A DNA stretch of 64,000 nt from Hymenoscyphus infarciens (Eukaryota > Ascomycota > Leotiomycetes > Helotiales > Helotiaceae), in assembly GCA_001414345.1 (NCBI GenBank), contig LLCB01000077.1, forward strand, positions 1 through 64,000, given 5' to 3'. Position numbers and translations under genes: made by a program. The notes under the pieces were generated by a model. The model made no database searches. It saw only the letters and a list, made by a program, of their open reading frames with translations, and was not told where the DNA came from. This document shows, piece after piece, positions 36,934-49,515 of this stretch. Each line of letters opens with the position of its first letter. Position 1 is the first letter of the stretch.

Positions 36934-38837
36934 TCAATTTTGGGCCAATTGGCGCTTGCGGATATGGGCGTCGCGGCGGCATATGCCTTTCTCGCAGGAA
37001 TTATCATACCAGCCCATCGCAAGATCATCCATGAACCAGATCTTAGGTTGGCCTGCAACGGTAACGCTGATGCGGAGGACAGTAAGATCCTTGAACGTAT
37101 CGACAAGAGTGATTGGGATTAGCGAACAGTTATCAAGGCCTGGGCAGGCAGCCACGCTATGGATATGGCGGGTAACTTCAGTGTTGTTTCCTGTAGTGGG
37201 GTCGTAGCGCAAACCAGTAAACTTGAACACACAGTCAGGACCTTGAGAGTCGCAGCCCACAGAAGCTCCATAAAAGTTGAATTGAAAACACCCGGTTCGA
37301 CCGTGGTCACCATTCGCAATATCGCCAGCGAACCCCATATCGGCCGAGTTTGGACCTGAGTTGGGATTTGAAAAATTGAGAGTGAAGTTTGGAACAAACA
37401 TTGTGAGCTGTGGTGGAGAAGATGGGAGATATGGGTCAGTTGGAGGAGGTGCAACCTCAAATCCGTTGGACCAGTCGAATTGGTGATAAGGACTGAATAC
37501 AGGCTGTGGAGTGACCGTGTTTGGGTCCTGGTCTCCAACAGAGAGGGGTGGGATGTCATCGAACTACGGAATATTAGCATTTATTTGACAATATATATAT
37601 TGAATGAACTTACATTCAAGCCAAAGTCGCCAATCTCACCGCAAGCAGTGGCAGATGAAGATGGAGCAGTGGATGCGGATGTAGAAGTTCGGTTGAGCTG
37701 TGGAACAGAGGTAGGAATGATCGTAGGTGCTGCACTGGTGAAGTTCGAGGAACCAGAACCAAAGCCAGATGTTGTTGCCGTCGAGTTGAGTTGGCTGATT
37801 GTGCCTGAGCTTGAGACACTGGTCACGAAGGAACCTACGCTTGGAAGTACAGTAGTCGTGTTCGATTGAGGGAAAGTTTGCGAGGGTCTTGATGTGGCAG
37901 TATCCAAAGCTGATGAGCCTGTCGAGTACGCATGCCCGCTGACCGCAGTAGTCTCTTGGGAACCAGTAAAAGTGGCGTTTAGGTAGAGCGCACTTGAGGT
38001 GGTATAGCTATTGAACCCAGACTGTGCAGACATTGTCGATAGTGGAATGATTGGGAAACTAGAGTACACGTCAAGAGTTGGATCGCTTGTCGCAATGCTA
38101 GCATCACCCGAAGCACCACCGAACCCAGACTGGGCAGCGAGGCCGGATGAAGTGGCAAGTTTCGCCGTCAAGGTAGAATAAAGGAGAGTTCCAGATGAAG
38201 CGGTAGGTCCAGGGTTGTAGGGCGCAGCTGTTCCATTCCATCCTCCCGGTCCAGTCAATGTGAAGCTTGGGGCGGTTGCGGTCAAAGGTGCGGAACTTGG
38301 AGCAGACAGGGTACCTGTGACAGTGACTTGTTGAGTGATATAGACGGTGGTGTCGCCGGCAGTGACAACTGTATGTCCTTGAGGCTCTGCAGAAGTAAGG
38401 GGGACCGGCTCGAGAGTCAAGGTCACCGCACTGGTCAAATAGGTGACAGGCTCGGTGGCAGCTGGGGTTTGACTGTTCAAGTAGACGGTCGACCCGCCGG
38501 TGACATAGTAGGTGACTGTAACATCTTCTGGGTTTGTTGCCGCAGTCGAGGAGGGTCCAGCATAGGAGGGTTGATGGTCGTGGTGCTCAGAGGCAGATGG
38601 CTCTTGAGGACCAATATAAACTGTGCAGGTTGGCGCGTCATGTACGGTGATGGTCGATGGCTCCGATGACAAGTAGATCGTGGTGACGCTAGGAGCCGCA
38701 GCACAATCTGTAGCATCAACGCTGAATACAGTCAGATCTCGAAACCAATTGAGGCAGATGGGGACTCACGATGACAGAGCAGGAGCGGCAGCTGCGTGGG
38801 CAACGATGCCCGCAACTGCGAAGGCCGTAACGCGCAT
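36934..38837 (-). CDS. Secreted S/T-rich protein with DUF7371-type C-terminal domain
   Basis: Exons 38837-38770, 38721-37614 and 37563-36934 give 601 residues. The first exon encodes a clean signal peptide (MRVTAFAVAGIVAHAAAAPA). Residues about 25-390 are a long Ser/Thr/Pro/Ala-rich, mucin-like region likely to be heavily O-glycosylated. The last exon is a compact domain of about 210 residues: FDDIPPL at its start, FEVAPPPTDPYLPSSPP, four or more cysteines (GCFQF, GCDSQGPDC, CPGLDNC) and IWFMDDLAMGW near the end. This layout is what I know as the DUF7371 family of fungal extracellular or wall proteins, whose function is not established. No GPI signal is seen. The first intron is only 48 nt, but its donor, branch (CTGAC) and acceptor all fit and the phase is exact. 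A carbohydrate-binding role is possible but not shown. Confidence 0.82.
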
Positions 38838-39167
38838 GATGAAGCACGTCTCTTTGGAGAAAATAAGTGCTTCGATCTTCAAATTTGGGGGATCTTAACG
38901 AATGTGGTCAAGGGAAACGGGCAGGAGATGTTTGTAGAAAGGTTGTATGGAATTGGAGAAATAAATGAGCGTGGGAGAGGAGAAAGAAAGAAACGAGGGT
39001 GATGTCGGAAGGTATTCAGGTGGTTGAGGGGGAGAGAAGGGCGAGGTTGGTTTTGTAAAGAGATGAGATTGGGAGGAGAGAGGTGGAGGGACGGGAGATT
39101 GCACTTGAACGTCGAACCTGGAACCGTTTGTTGACGCGACGTCACTCCTCGAAGACTTGCAGTGAAA

Positions 39168-39210
39168 GTGGAAGTGGAAGTGGAAGTGGAAGTGGAAGTG
39201 GAAGTGGAAG
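39168..39210. repeat. (GGAAGT)n microsatellite
   Basis: About seven GGAAGT units in tandem, upstream of the DUF7371 gene. Confidence 0.85.
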
Positions 39211-39270
39211 CGAGCCTCGCGATAATGGCCCGAAAACAGAAGGAGCGACCTTCACCTCACCCACGACAGC

Positions 39271-39314
39271 TCAACAACCAACAACCAACCACCAACCACC
39301 AACCACCAACCACC
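39271..39314. repeat. (CAACCAC)n-type simple repeat
   Basis: Overlapping CAACCA/CCAACCAC units, purely tandem and non-coding in appearance. Confidence 0.75.
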
Positions 39315-40483
39315 TATCTGCACCCCAACAAAACTCACTCCGGCACCTGGATGGTGCAGGTGCTTGAAGAAGGTCAAGGCAAGCGCAATGTCTTCATCTG
39401 AGCCCCCCCTCTTCCCCAGCCTCATTCTTGGGTTGGTCTTCCATTTCTCCAACAGGCGGGCAGGAGTTTGGTACCATTTGACAAGTCGAAAACAGGAAGC
39501 GCAACAGTAGAGATTGAAGGAGCAATTCCAGGTTGTACTCTGAACCGCAGCGCAACGTCTCTCTCATCTGCTTACCGAGGAACATCTCCCCCCGGCACTG
39601 TCATCTCTGTAGCACTGAACACAATTGCCCACAGCAAAAGGAGGTTCGATTTTTGGGCTTCGCCCTGGAAAGATGGAAACTTTCCCGGATACCCGCATAC
39701 CAGGTACTCTCGTATTTCTCTTTCCCGCCACTTTTGCGTTTCAGCTCAGGTACTAAGGACTAGTTTGGCAGTTTGAACGGCCGAGTACATGTGGAATGAT
39801 ATGTGACGACGGGGAAATGAGGGTTGTTCACAACCCGTTTCGGGGAGACAGCAGACGGGAGCCCAGTACGAAGATGGTGTAGCACTCGTGACTTGGCCTA
39901 CTTCCCCAAATCAAGTTACTTTGTTATTCTCTCCCTTTCCCAAAGAAAATTGCTCTGGCAGATGAACGCTTAGCCATATGGCTATCATAAGTTCCGAGTG
40001 GAGTTGTCCTTCAATTTCAAAGTATCTGCTAAGCTTTGAAAGGACAGGACGTTTCCGAGGTTTCCTCCTCTGTCTCATATTGTCAGCTATATTCCAAAAT
40101 GAATAGGCTGTTTGCCCAGGTGGTAATACGAAGAATGGGAGAGGTTTGCTAGAACCCAAAGCTCTACTTTGCTACGAATCAGTCTAGAACAACCGACCAC
40201 GATGCTCGGACGAATCAACAATTCAAAACCCTGATTTCGTTTGAAAAGCCGGGGGGCTGTCTTACTAGCCCGCAGCCAAAAGGCAGAGCAAGGAGGCGAA
40301 TGAAGGTTTCCTTCATCCTACTTAGAGTCAACTACCTACCTGGTGGTATCTAATACGAGATATTCAATTTTGCGCTCACACTGCCGTGACCAGGACACAC
40401 TTCACCAAGGAGGAGTGCGATTCGATTCGCGTTTGTGGGGGGGATTCGTCAAAGAGGAAATCCGAAAGGCTCACCTATGTTGG

Positions 40484-40722
40484 CTCTGCAGGGACGGAAA
40501 AAACGTCCGTTTCTCGACCTCTCAAATCATTCGAGACTTTGAAATACTACGCAGCAACAACAGAATTAAAATACTCAAAAACTGCTTAGATTGTTAATAA
40601 GTCTATTCTAACTCCCTATACATTTTTTATGGATTTTTCTGAGTGGCGTGGAGTATACAACTTACCTTTCGGTAAAGGGTGCCCAGAGTGGAAAAACGGG
40701 CGGTTTTTCCGTCCCGGCAGAG
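40484..40722. repeat. Candidate 239-bp inverted-repeat element
   Basis: The left arm begins CTCTGCAGGGACGGAAAAAA. The minus strand of the right end begins CTCTGCCGGGACGGAAAAAC. The arms match for about 20 bp around 200 bp of AT-rich sequence with no frame. No clear target duplication was found, so it is only a candidate MITE. Confidence 0.5.
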
Positions 40723-40975
40723 GTAGGGAAGTAAAAATGAGCATGTGATCCGGTCATTAGTTGATAGCCAGGATATCTATATGAATGCGCCTAAAAGTTT
40801 CAGGTTATAGTGGTGGCCATTGATGAATGTGATGTGTTGAGAAAAGGAGGTTGAAGTTATTCCAGGTCGTCGGGTTTTAGGCTTCTCGGCTTGAGTCCGG
40901 GAGCCCGGGCCCGGGGCCGCTGTACAGTGACGCAATTGCCTAGCTGGCGCTGGCTCTCCCCCTCATCATCTCGGC

Positions 40976-40985
40976 TACCTAGGTA
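40976..40985. repeat. TACCTAGGTA palindrome
   Basis: Exact copy, 66 bp before the start codon of the EI24-like gene, hence possibly within its promoter or leader. Confidence 0.8.
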
Positions 40986-41050
40986 CTTTTACCTACCTAT
41001 CCTCACCTCACCTCAGCGCCACCAAAATTGCTCACAGCTGGTACTTTACG

Positions 41051-42036
41051 ATGCCTTCGAGAAACATAAACGCTGCAGTAGCTCTCGAACCAATTAGAAA
41101 TGTCGTCAGCGCTTCTTTCCTCTATCCCTTCAAGGGAATATTGTACTTCTGCGCTCACCGGGAGTACTGGCCACTCTTTGGTCGTCGATTAATACCTCTA
41201 ACCATTCTCTCCGTCGTCGTTCTCGCCCTTTTATTTACCTTCGCATACTTGCCTCAAGCAGCCTTTTTACTCATCTTCCATGGTCCAACGGCATGGATCA
41301 GCGCGGTATTCCTCGTTCTGGGGGAGGGGCAAATAATCATCGCATTATTATTTGAAGGATTTCTGGTTGACGAGACTTTGGTGGACGTTTTTGACGTTTG
41401 TCACACCCTCTTCTCTTCCCTTCTATGGAAACATGCCACTCCCAGCATATACTTGGATCTATGCTGACTTGGTCTTACAGGCAACCTTGATCAGAGAAGG
41501 TCAAATTTCCCTTGTGTCACCCTCCCGAATCCTCCATAACGATGCACCCACGGCGGTGAAGATGCTTGGGAAACCTACCACTTCTGCCGTCTACTCGCCC
41601 TTCTCTTTCCGCCAGATCGCAGAATTTATACTCTTCCTCCCATTCAATTTGATACCTGTGATTGGTGTACCATTCTTTCTGGTGCTTACGGGCGCGAGAG
41701 CAGGCCCTCTACATCATTGGAGATGGTTCAAGCTGAGGGGTTTAACCAAGAAAGAGAGGAACAATGATATCGCGAAAAGGAGATGGAAATATACTTGGTG
41801 TGTCCCGCTTCTGAACACTGTATAAGGGGAAGTGCTGACAAAAACTTAGGTTTGGAACAATGGCTTTACTTCTTCAGCTTGTTCCCGTCTTCTCGATGTT
41901 CTTCCTCTTGACTTCAGCGTGCGGTTCAGCGCTCTGGGTTGTGAAGCTTGAAGAGCAGAAGAAGTTACTTGACCAAGTCCCTCGATTGGTAGATGATGAC
42001 GATGCACCACCTGCGTACACTGATGATCCTCTATAG
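41051..42036 (+). CDS. EI24/Rrt8-like integral membrane protein
   Basis: Exons 41051-41395, 41481-41797 and 41850-42036 give 282 residues. Four to five hydrophobic segments are visible: about 49-72 (LTILSVVVLALLFTFAYLP), 76-92, 95-105, 170-192 (FILFLPFNLIPVIGVPFFLV) and 225-245 (ALLLQLVPVFSMFFLL). The segment around LPFNLIPVIGVP with the following G-R/P-H-W-R-W stretch matches the EI24-type fold shared with yeast Rrt8/Lds1, proteins of lipid droplets and the spore wall, and with a bacterial CysZ-like family. The C-terminus is acidic and ends PPAYTDDPL, with a PPAY motif of the kind bound by WW domains of Rsp5-type ubiquitin ligases. Substrate and exact membrane are unknown. The ATG follows a short leader and all splice phases agree. 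Confidence 0.78.
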
Positions 42037-44069
42037 ATCATACGCCTTTCAAGAAATTATGAGATTGCTCAATATTACCTACATCGTAGCGTGTCTCAAC
42101 ATGATTTTCGTTCTTATTCATGAAAAAGGATTGCGAACAGGCGAGTGTTATTTCCTTCAGCCCTTCCGCAAGCGCATTGAATAGATCACAGCATCTCCCC
42201 TGCTCCGCGTTGTTTAAGATGAAAATCCTGGTTATCCTGGAGGCTCAAACATTGCCGACTCGGCAATTCCAAGGGGAATCAAGTCACACAAGCTTTTCCA
42301 TCCATCTAATCCACGTGTGGGGATTCTGGGAATCTGGATATCGTATATCGGAGTATCTTGTTTATGAGAATGGGCGTTCTTCCTTCGCGCTAGGATCAAC
42401 GCACCATAATGCGGTAATTTGAATCCTTCGTCTTCATTATCTAAGCGTTGTTCATTGGCCATGTCGTAAATTGAAATACCAAATTGTCCTATCGCATTTT
42501 TCGGAATCGATTATTTGGGCATCAGTTCACCGTAGCGAGCAAGTGTGTAGCCCAGTACAGCTATAATTATTTAAGGGGGCGCACATACTACTTTTGAGGG
42601 GGTAGTTCAACTTCTTAACATAATACCCTTTTATTTTTATTAACTATCGTATTATATTTGTAAATTGTGTAGATTGTGGTCCTTTGCTCTTTTTTAAATT
42701 AAAAAGGCGTTGTGGTTTATAATAGTTAGTAAGTTTAAGTTATATTAGACTTACGTAGATGCAAGTCTAATCTTTGGTGTGGTGGCCGCAGTGTTTGTGC
42801 TGGTGACCGTAGCGAGGTGATGCCCAAATAATCTGTGGTTCGTGACTTCAGCAAGTTTCTACATAATAGGGCTACCTCTATTATCGAACGAGCCACCGGG
42901 AACTAGGTATATCTTATTTTCATATTCTGATTCGCAAAAGTTCCGATGATTTTATCAAACTCTTGTTGGAATGAGAATTTTGGAGGCTCGCCTATAGAGA
43001 GATGAAAGCCATATGAGGTCATTCTTCTCACGATGGAAAATAAAGGAGGCGGTACATCTGTTCCCACTTTCAGAACAGTTCAAAGTTCTCAAATAAATCA
43101 AGTGATTATTACAGAATAAATAGCTTCCAGATTCCAAAAGAAAATTGGAATAACGGGAGTTATTTACTGCCGCTTTCATAGTACCTCGCGAGTCGCTTCA
43201 ATAGAGAATAGAAATTTGATTCAGTTGGAATCATGTCTCCTCCCCACAAACTTTTATCAGGGGATGAAGGCCTCCAAAATCCGAGGCTTCCGTGCCGAAA
43301 TCTATTCTGGAATCGTACTGCTAGCCTGATGGCAGGCAGGCAGTGCTTCTTGATACTTGACAACAGATCGGTGGTATTTCAGTCGAAAGATCATTTAGGC
43401 TCCTATTTTTTAAACTATGTTATCATTGGCCAAATTGTTCCGTTTCATGTTTTCAAAGGTACTCGTGGTACGATAAAAGAAGCTTATTGGTTGGCGCAAA
43501 GGCGTGGCACCCGCGATCCTAAAGTGGGCTGTGTTTTTTTCGCTTGTCGGCACCGAAAGACTGGAGAACCATCATCATGAAGGATTAAAGCTTTTCCCAG
43601 AGAAGCTTGATTATCTGGGTCATGGAGCTTGTTTCATCCTTTTCGTAGATGGCACTGTCAGGAACCCCACGAGCAAAGTGAAAGTTTGCGATATTGCTTC
43701 GTGGGGCTACAGACAATACCCACTTAAATTTTGTTTCTGGGTTGAATTTTTGAAGTTATTCATGGACCAGCTGTTTATGTAGCGCTTGGGTGAGCTCCTT
43801 CAGGATTTTCACTACCGTGGCTGATCCTGGTAGTCTGAATTTTGGAGATGAATCTTGATTACAATGGGTGTTTGTACGTAGTCTTCGCTGATGCCCGTAA
43901 GGCATCATAGCAACAGAAGATGAGTATTTAAGTTGTTGCTATTCCCAATGGATTTTCTTAATATCATCATCACAATCATCTTCTCTCACTTTACTTTCCT
44001 ATACACATTCTCTTCAGTTTCTTATCACTTCTTTGGCTTCATACTTTCAAAAACATCACAACCGCTAGC
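42037..44069. other. Intergenic, no convincing gene
   Basis: About 2 kb with short overlapping frames. The plus-strand frames at 43.2-43.8 kb have no motif and mutually overlap in different phases. Includes a somewhat AT-rich patch at 42,560-42,780 and a dispersed 28-bp copy at 43164. Confidence 0.5.
43164..43191 (+). repeat. Dispersed 28-bp sequence, copy 3 (diverged)
   Basis: TTACTGCCGCTTTCATAGTA plus CCTCGCGA; retains both ends of the unit but differs in the middle. Confidence 0.5.
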
Positions 44070-45157
44070 ATGCATTTCACAACCCCAGCGTTATTTGCGC
44101 TCCTCTCATCACCATTATTGGTCGTTGCAGTACCCAACCTCGCTATCCGGGAAGCAATAAGTGACGAGTACGCCGCCCAAATCGCCGAGTCCCTCAAGCA
44201 ACCAGGCGTAACATTTAACGCCAGTCTCCTCTCCTCCAGAGCAGCAGAACAATTCTCGGCTCTCCAGGCACGAAAAGCTGCTGTTCTCACCAATGTTGGA
44301 ACACTCCCCACCAACAAGAACCCCGAGTGCTCAGACGACCCAAGTTATGCAAAGAATGAAAGTGTGTACAAGGTCGATCAGGGGATCAAGGTCGCGAAAG
44401 AAGGGAATGATGATCCATGCACCACAGGACATGGAGATTCTCATTGTTGGTATGTTGAACCCCCTTTAGTTATGCAATAGCTTCTTCAGAAACTAATACA
44501 CTCTCCAGGTCCGAGCAATGGTGGGTAGAATCTGAGATCGTCTTCGATAGCTGGGAGAACACGGGCTACGCAATCGACTGCGCTAACACTGCTACCTGCT
44601 CCGACGTAACTCTTCGATTAGATCAATCGTGCACTTCTCGATCCACCACCTACGACAACGGATTCGAGATGGGTCTTGAGGCCAAATTGGAGTTTGCTGC
44701 TCCAAGTGCAACTAAGCCAAAGTTCACACTGGGAACGAACCCAAAGTATTCTTTCAAAAAGAGTAAATTAACCGGGTCGCAAACCTGTTCGACTGACTCT
44801 GGACAAGCACACTGTAACTTTAACGATACGCTTTGCCATTCTCTTTGGTCTGCTCAGAGGAATATCAAGGTCTATGGATATATTGCACGTGTATGTAATG
44901 GACAAGGAAATACCGCCTGTGAGTTCCCTTTTCCTCGGATTTATGTTGTTGTTTGGAGTCTTTTGCTAATTACGATTTTAGATGTCCAACGCAACGAGAA
45001 GAATTCTAATGGGAAATGGGTACGTGGCATACTTGATTTCTCATTCACTGTTCCGGTCAATAAGATGGTTGGGTGTGGGGCTATGTGCAGTGATCAGGTA
45101 TACGTTGATCCTACTCCCAAGGAGGGAAACGGAAAAATTCCTATCGTGATCTCTTAG
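44070..45157 (+). CDS. Secreted cysteine-rich protein of unknown function
   Basis: Exons 44070-44449, 44509-44918 and 44982-45157 give 321 residues. A signal peptide is obvious (MHFTTPALFALLSSPLLVVA, about residues 1-20). The mature protein has 12 cysteines, an even number consistent with six disulfides, placed in pairs such as ATCSD, QSCTS, QTCSTD, AHCNF, TLCHSLW, RVCNG and GCGAMCSD. Two tryptophan-rich spots (HCWSEQWWVESEI) and several beta-like T/S-alternating stretches suggest a beta-rich fold. No catalytic motif, membrane span or GPI signal is seen. It could be an effector-like or wall-associated protein; I do not recognise the family. A TATTTAA box lies about 140 bp before the start. 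All three exons splice in phase. Confidence 0.8.
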
Positions 45158-47077
45158 GGTTCTTTCAGGTGCATAAACGATGTTGTAGATACTCTGGTGT
45201 TCTCTTGAGTCCTCTTCTTCTGTTTGGTTTCTGGCATTTGACCGGGGTTCTTTTCCTGTTGCAGTTTTGGGCGTGCTTGCAACTGGTTGGCTCGTGGTTT
45301 TCATAGATTTTCTTTTCCCTTTGATTCAATATTGTATATACTTCAAGCATTTGTTTCTAGCTTTAAGATAAGATCTCTCGAGTAAAACTGTTCTCCATAA
45401 CTTTTCTAGAGTACAAGACTTCATGAAGTGTTTAGGGAATTCTAGTAACTTTGTTCGCTGAAATCAACTACAGTGAGTTACGAGTTAAGCTTCTCTTTTA
45501 ACAATATTTTATAACCCGTGCGTTTTTAGAAAATTTCTTTTTTCCTTATTTATTTTAGAAAATAGAAAACTAAAGTACTCTTTAAGATATAAGACCTAGC
45601 TAGAAAGAACTACTCTATCTTCTTATACCTCCTCTCTATTCATTACTATATTAAAGTAACAATAATAATATAATAAGAATAAACTTAATAATAGTTAATT
45701 CTTAGAAACCCGCTTTATTATAGGAAAATCTTTATACTCTTATAAAGTTCTACTAAGACCTTATAAAAATTTAGATATATATAAAAGTGTCTATTTTCTT
45801 CTTAAAAAGTTTATAGAGTAAGAAAGAAGGTATAGAGCTCTTATTAGCTATTCTCGAGGATATAATAATATAGGGAAAGAGTATCTAGGGAATAAAAAAT
45901 ATCTAAAAACGCACGAGTTATAAAATAGGGAAGCTTAACTCGTAACTCACTGTATTCTAATTCGCTGAAAGAATGCAATCAGAAACGCGAGTTTAGGACG
46001 ACAAGGTTGTTTTTAGAGTCTCTCAAGATGATTTTCTTAAAAGTAATATTCCCAAGTTTTTAGATGAATACTGTTAAGTGCAATAACATACGATGAATGA
46101 AAGCTTTTGAATGTTCGTAACTTCATGGTTTATTGTTTAGAGCGCATAGCTCCACATGCTGTGACAATGCACAGCAACTTTCTCCTTTCTCTGCAACCTC
46201 CTGTCTTATCCCTCTGAAGTTGTTCAGAAACCACCTTAGTACTCTTGTTATCGGCAAAGGAAGAAGATGACTCTTTGGAGTAATATAACTCGGTAAAGTT
46301 GCCATTATTTGAAAATGGTTGGAAGGAATAATTTCCTTGATCTCTTTACTGGGCCATCGCCATGTTGATTCATGCGGCATCATCCAGTCGAAGGGATGCT
46401 CGGCTCCCTTCTTTTCTTTTTCCAATTATCAACTTGGATCTCTTGGCCGAACTAATCGTATCTAGCTTCCTTGTGACAAGGGGGCAGGTCACGGGATATA
46501 ACCCTGAAACTCTGCCGAGGTTCGAGGTTGTAGACCCCGGACAATTTGACGCTTTGAAGATCAATTTAATTGTCCACTTCTACACTTCAGGAGCAACACA
46601 TCACAAGTGGACGAGTCTTCAACTTCAATCGCGGGAGTGACAAGAACGCCCGTATGTACCGAATTGGATCCAACCACGCAGTGACAGCCATACACACTGG
46701 GTGAGACCAATAACCTGAAGAACAAAAGTGACATCTGTACTCGTCCACTTGCAGCCCATGCAATCCACGATGTATTATTGGCTCGGGGAACTTGTCGAGA
46801 ACAAGGAGGTGGTCATGATAATGCTGGGGTTGGTGGTTTGGGAAGAGCCGTTGGAGAGAGCCGTAATATTTTTGGCGTCCTTCCCCCGCATTTCTCCACG
46901 AAAAACCCCAGACGGGACCAGTGGAGGCGGCTTGATTGTTACTCCACAAATTTCAAGAGATCCACCCCCCTAACTTGTGATTGATCTTCTTAAAGAGGTT
47001 GTTTGCCCCTCATTGAAGTGTGTATTCTTTGAGAGGTCATATCGTGATTACCTGGGGAAAAAAATATTCTCTAAAAA
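45158..47077. other. Intergenic with one MITE
   Basis: Apart from the MITE at 45471-45952, this 1.9-kb stretch contains only short frames without motifs. The DNA just before 47078 is the promoter of the permease gene. Confidence 0.55.
45471..45952. mobile_element. TA-flanked MITE (Tc1/mariner-type), copy 2
   Basis: A 482-bp element has inverted repeats of about 45-50 bp beginning CAGTGAGTTACGAGTTAAGC. TA duplications lie at 45469-45470 and 45953-45954. It is the same family as 3703-4074 but in opposite orientation and with extra interior sequence. No coding capacity. AT-rich with RIP-like transitions. Confidence 0.87.
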
Positions 47078-48951
47078 ATGGCAAGCCTTGATTATGGCGG
47101 TGAGGAGAACGCAGCAGAAAGCATTGTTCAACACTCCGATAAGAGCGATAATGGAGTCCTACAGCTCGAAAAGGAAGCGGGACAAACTGCTCACGATGCA
47201 GCTGAAAGAGGGCACCCCGCTACTGATAGGTTTGTTCCCTTGAGCTCCTCAAATACCGGATGAAAGTTTGACTTACTTTATTTTTATTTTACAGATATGG
47301 AGTTGCCCTCATCCATATTGATCGAGTAGCTGAAGCTAAGCTTCGACGAAAGATTGATCTCTACATCATCCCTACAGTCGCCATACTATATCTCTTTTGC
47401 TTCATCGATCGAGCGAATATTGGTGAGCAGAATTACTCCTCACTTCCCCTCTGGTTTCTGACAGACCAACAGGTAATGCCAAGCTCAATAATCTTGAAAA
47501 GGATTTGAATCTGAAAGGCTATGATTACAACAAAGTTCTCTCCATCTTCTACATTTCTTACATCATCTTCGAAATCCCTTCGAGTATGGCATGCAAATGG
47601 ATTGGACCTAGGTGGTACATTCCCTCGATATCTCTTGGGTTCGGTATCTGTTCGATCTGCACCGCTTTCGTTCACAACATCCACGCCATTTCTGGAGTGC
47701 GTTTTCTTCTCGGAATATTCGAGGCAGGTATGCTACCCGGAATCGCATACTACATGTCGAGATGGTATACAAGAAGCGAATTGGGCTTCAGACTCTCCTT
47801 ATATGTAAGCAACTTTTACATTTGTTCACCTCTGAACCTCCGAAATCTAGTTATTGAGAGATTTCAACCTTCCAGCTCTTCTTGGCTGTTTTTGCAATAA
47901 AAATACGTGTGCTAATATGTTCCAGGTGGTCATGGCACCCCTTGCCGGCGCTTTTGGTGGTCTGCTAGCATCCGCAATTTTCAAACTCTCTCACTTCGGC
48001 GGCCTGAAAACATGGAGAATGCTCTTCGCCATCGAAGGAATCATCACCAGCGGGCTGTCAATCATCTCCTTCTTCACACTCACCGACCGACCCGCAACAG
48101 CCCGTTGGCTCTCACAATCCGAAAAAGACATGGCAATAGCACGCATAAAGATTGAACGAGTAGGAACAACAGTTGTCCTCGATAAATTCGACCGCACCAA
48201 AATTCTCAAGGGAATCTTCTCTCCAGTAACCATGGCTACAGCAATGATCTTCCTCTTAAACAACGTTACCGTCCAAGGACTTGCATTCTTTGCGCCGACG
48301 ATTGTGAAAACTATTTATCCCAAGAATAGTGTTGTTTCGCAACAACTTCATACTGTTCCTCCTTATATTACCGGGGCTTTCTTCACTTTACTGTTTCCGT
48401 TCTTGAGTTCGAGGATGGACAAGAGGAATATATTTTTTATTATTAGTGCGCCTTTGATGATGATTGGTTATATTATGTTTTTGGCGAGTGAACACCCCAT
48501 GACGAGATATGGAGCTACTTGTAAGTTCGAATTCTTCTTTGGGTTACCTCCCCTCCTAAAAAAAAACCACTAACCACTCCCTACAGTCCTGATAGCTTCC
48601 GGTGCATACTCCTTTGGTGCCCTCTGCAACGCCCAAGTATCTGCCAACGTCGTCTCAGATACAGCCCGCAGTTCCGCGATTGGCACAAACGTAATGATGG
48701 GAAACATTGGTGGTCTTGTATCCACCTGGTCTTTCCTCCCTAACGATGCACCGAATTATCATATTGGGAATGGATTGAATCTTGCTACTGCCACTACGGT
48801 GTTACTTTGTTCTATTGGACTTTTGTTCTGGATGAAGATGGATAATCATAAGAGGGAAAAGAGAGATGTTGATGGGGAGTTGGCAGGGCTCAGTGAGGAG
48901 CAGATCGAAGATTTGGATTGGAAGCATCCTGCCTTTAGGTGGAAGCCTTGA
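47078..48951 (+). CDS. MFS permease, allantoate (Dal5)-type anion:cation symporter
   Basis: Exons 47078-47229, 47295-47422, 47473-47804, 47926-48520 and 48587-48951 give 523 residues. The protein is a plasma-membrane major-facilitator of the Dal5/Tna1/Vht1-like family, which import allantoate, nicotinate, biotin and similar organic anions. The cytosolic N-terminus (about 50 residues) precedes KLRRKIDLYIIPTVAILYLF and the family mark FIDRANIGNAK at the first helix. LEKDLNLKGYDYNKVLSIFY and RFLLGIFEAGMLPGIAYYMS (the G-x-x-E-A-G signature) follow, then LAGAFGGLLASAI. The second half has LNNVTVQGLAFFAPTIV and ends in a charged tail with QIEDLDWKHPAFRW. Twelve membrane spans are expected. Substrate cannot be assigned within the family. 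The fourth acceptor at 47925 was chosen because the join keeps the family spacing exactly. Confidence 0.92.
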
Positions 48952-49515
48952 GTTCAATTTTGTGGAGATGGGCGTTGGGTTTGAAGCAGAATGGATGATG
49001 CTGTGATATGTTGGCTTTGGAGTTTGATGGGGGTATGGTTATGTCGTCAGAAATTATCAGTATTTTTACCGTGTTTCTGAATTAATCAAAGTTTTCCCGA
49101 GGTAGCGAAGGGGTAGAAACGCTCGGTTGCGGTGCGTTTGTTTCCATTCCCTCCACTTCCAAGGCCAACATATACCGCACCTATTTTGCCAGTGCCGCGT
49201 TTCTCCCTTCCTTTCACCTCTCACCTTTCATCTCACTTTTCACGAACCCACTCTTTCCATTCGCTACCCCATTATTGTAATCGAATACACAATTCCGAAC
49301 GTAGTCATCCTTTCGTGGCTCAGAGAATACCCACCACGGCCCTTTTGTAATAAGTTAACGAGCTAGAACTTGAAGTGTGCCTTCTTGCTATGAGAGGATG
49401 CGATCATAAAAAACCGAAAAGTAGCCAGATTTGGAGAAGTGTTGGGTCTAAAGAAATGGCCTGTCTTACCTAATAGCCACAGTGAAGTAATTAATATGAG
49501 TAGCAGCAGTAAGTG

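Larger units (their letters stand above)
38838..41050. other. Divergent intergenic region
   Basis: This 2.2-kb region separates the divergent DUF7371 and EI24-like genes and holds both promoters. It contains two simple-sequence repeats, a candidate inverted-repeat element at 40484-40722 and a TACCTAGGTA palindrome at 40976. No gene is recognised. Confidence 0.5.

Noticed and set aside
43233..43782. Two overlapping plus-strand frames of about 100 codons
   Set aside because: Different phases, no shared motif, no promoter or splice pattern that unites them.
47805..47925. Possible extra mini-exon (LFLAVFA) in the Dal5-type permease
   Set aside because: Skipping it keeps the exact family spacing between RLSLY and LAGAFGG and needs only one intron.
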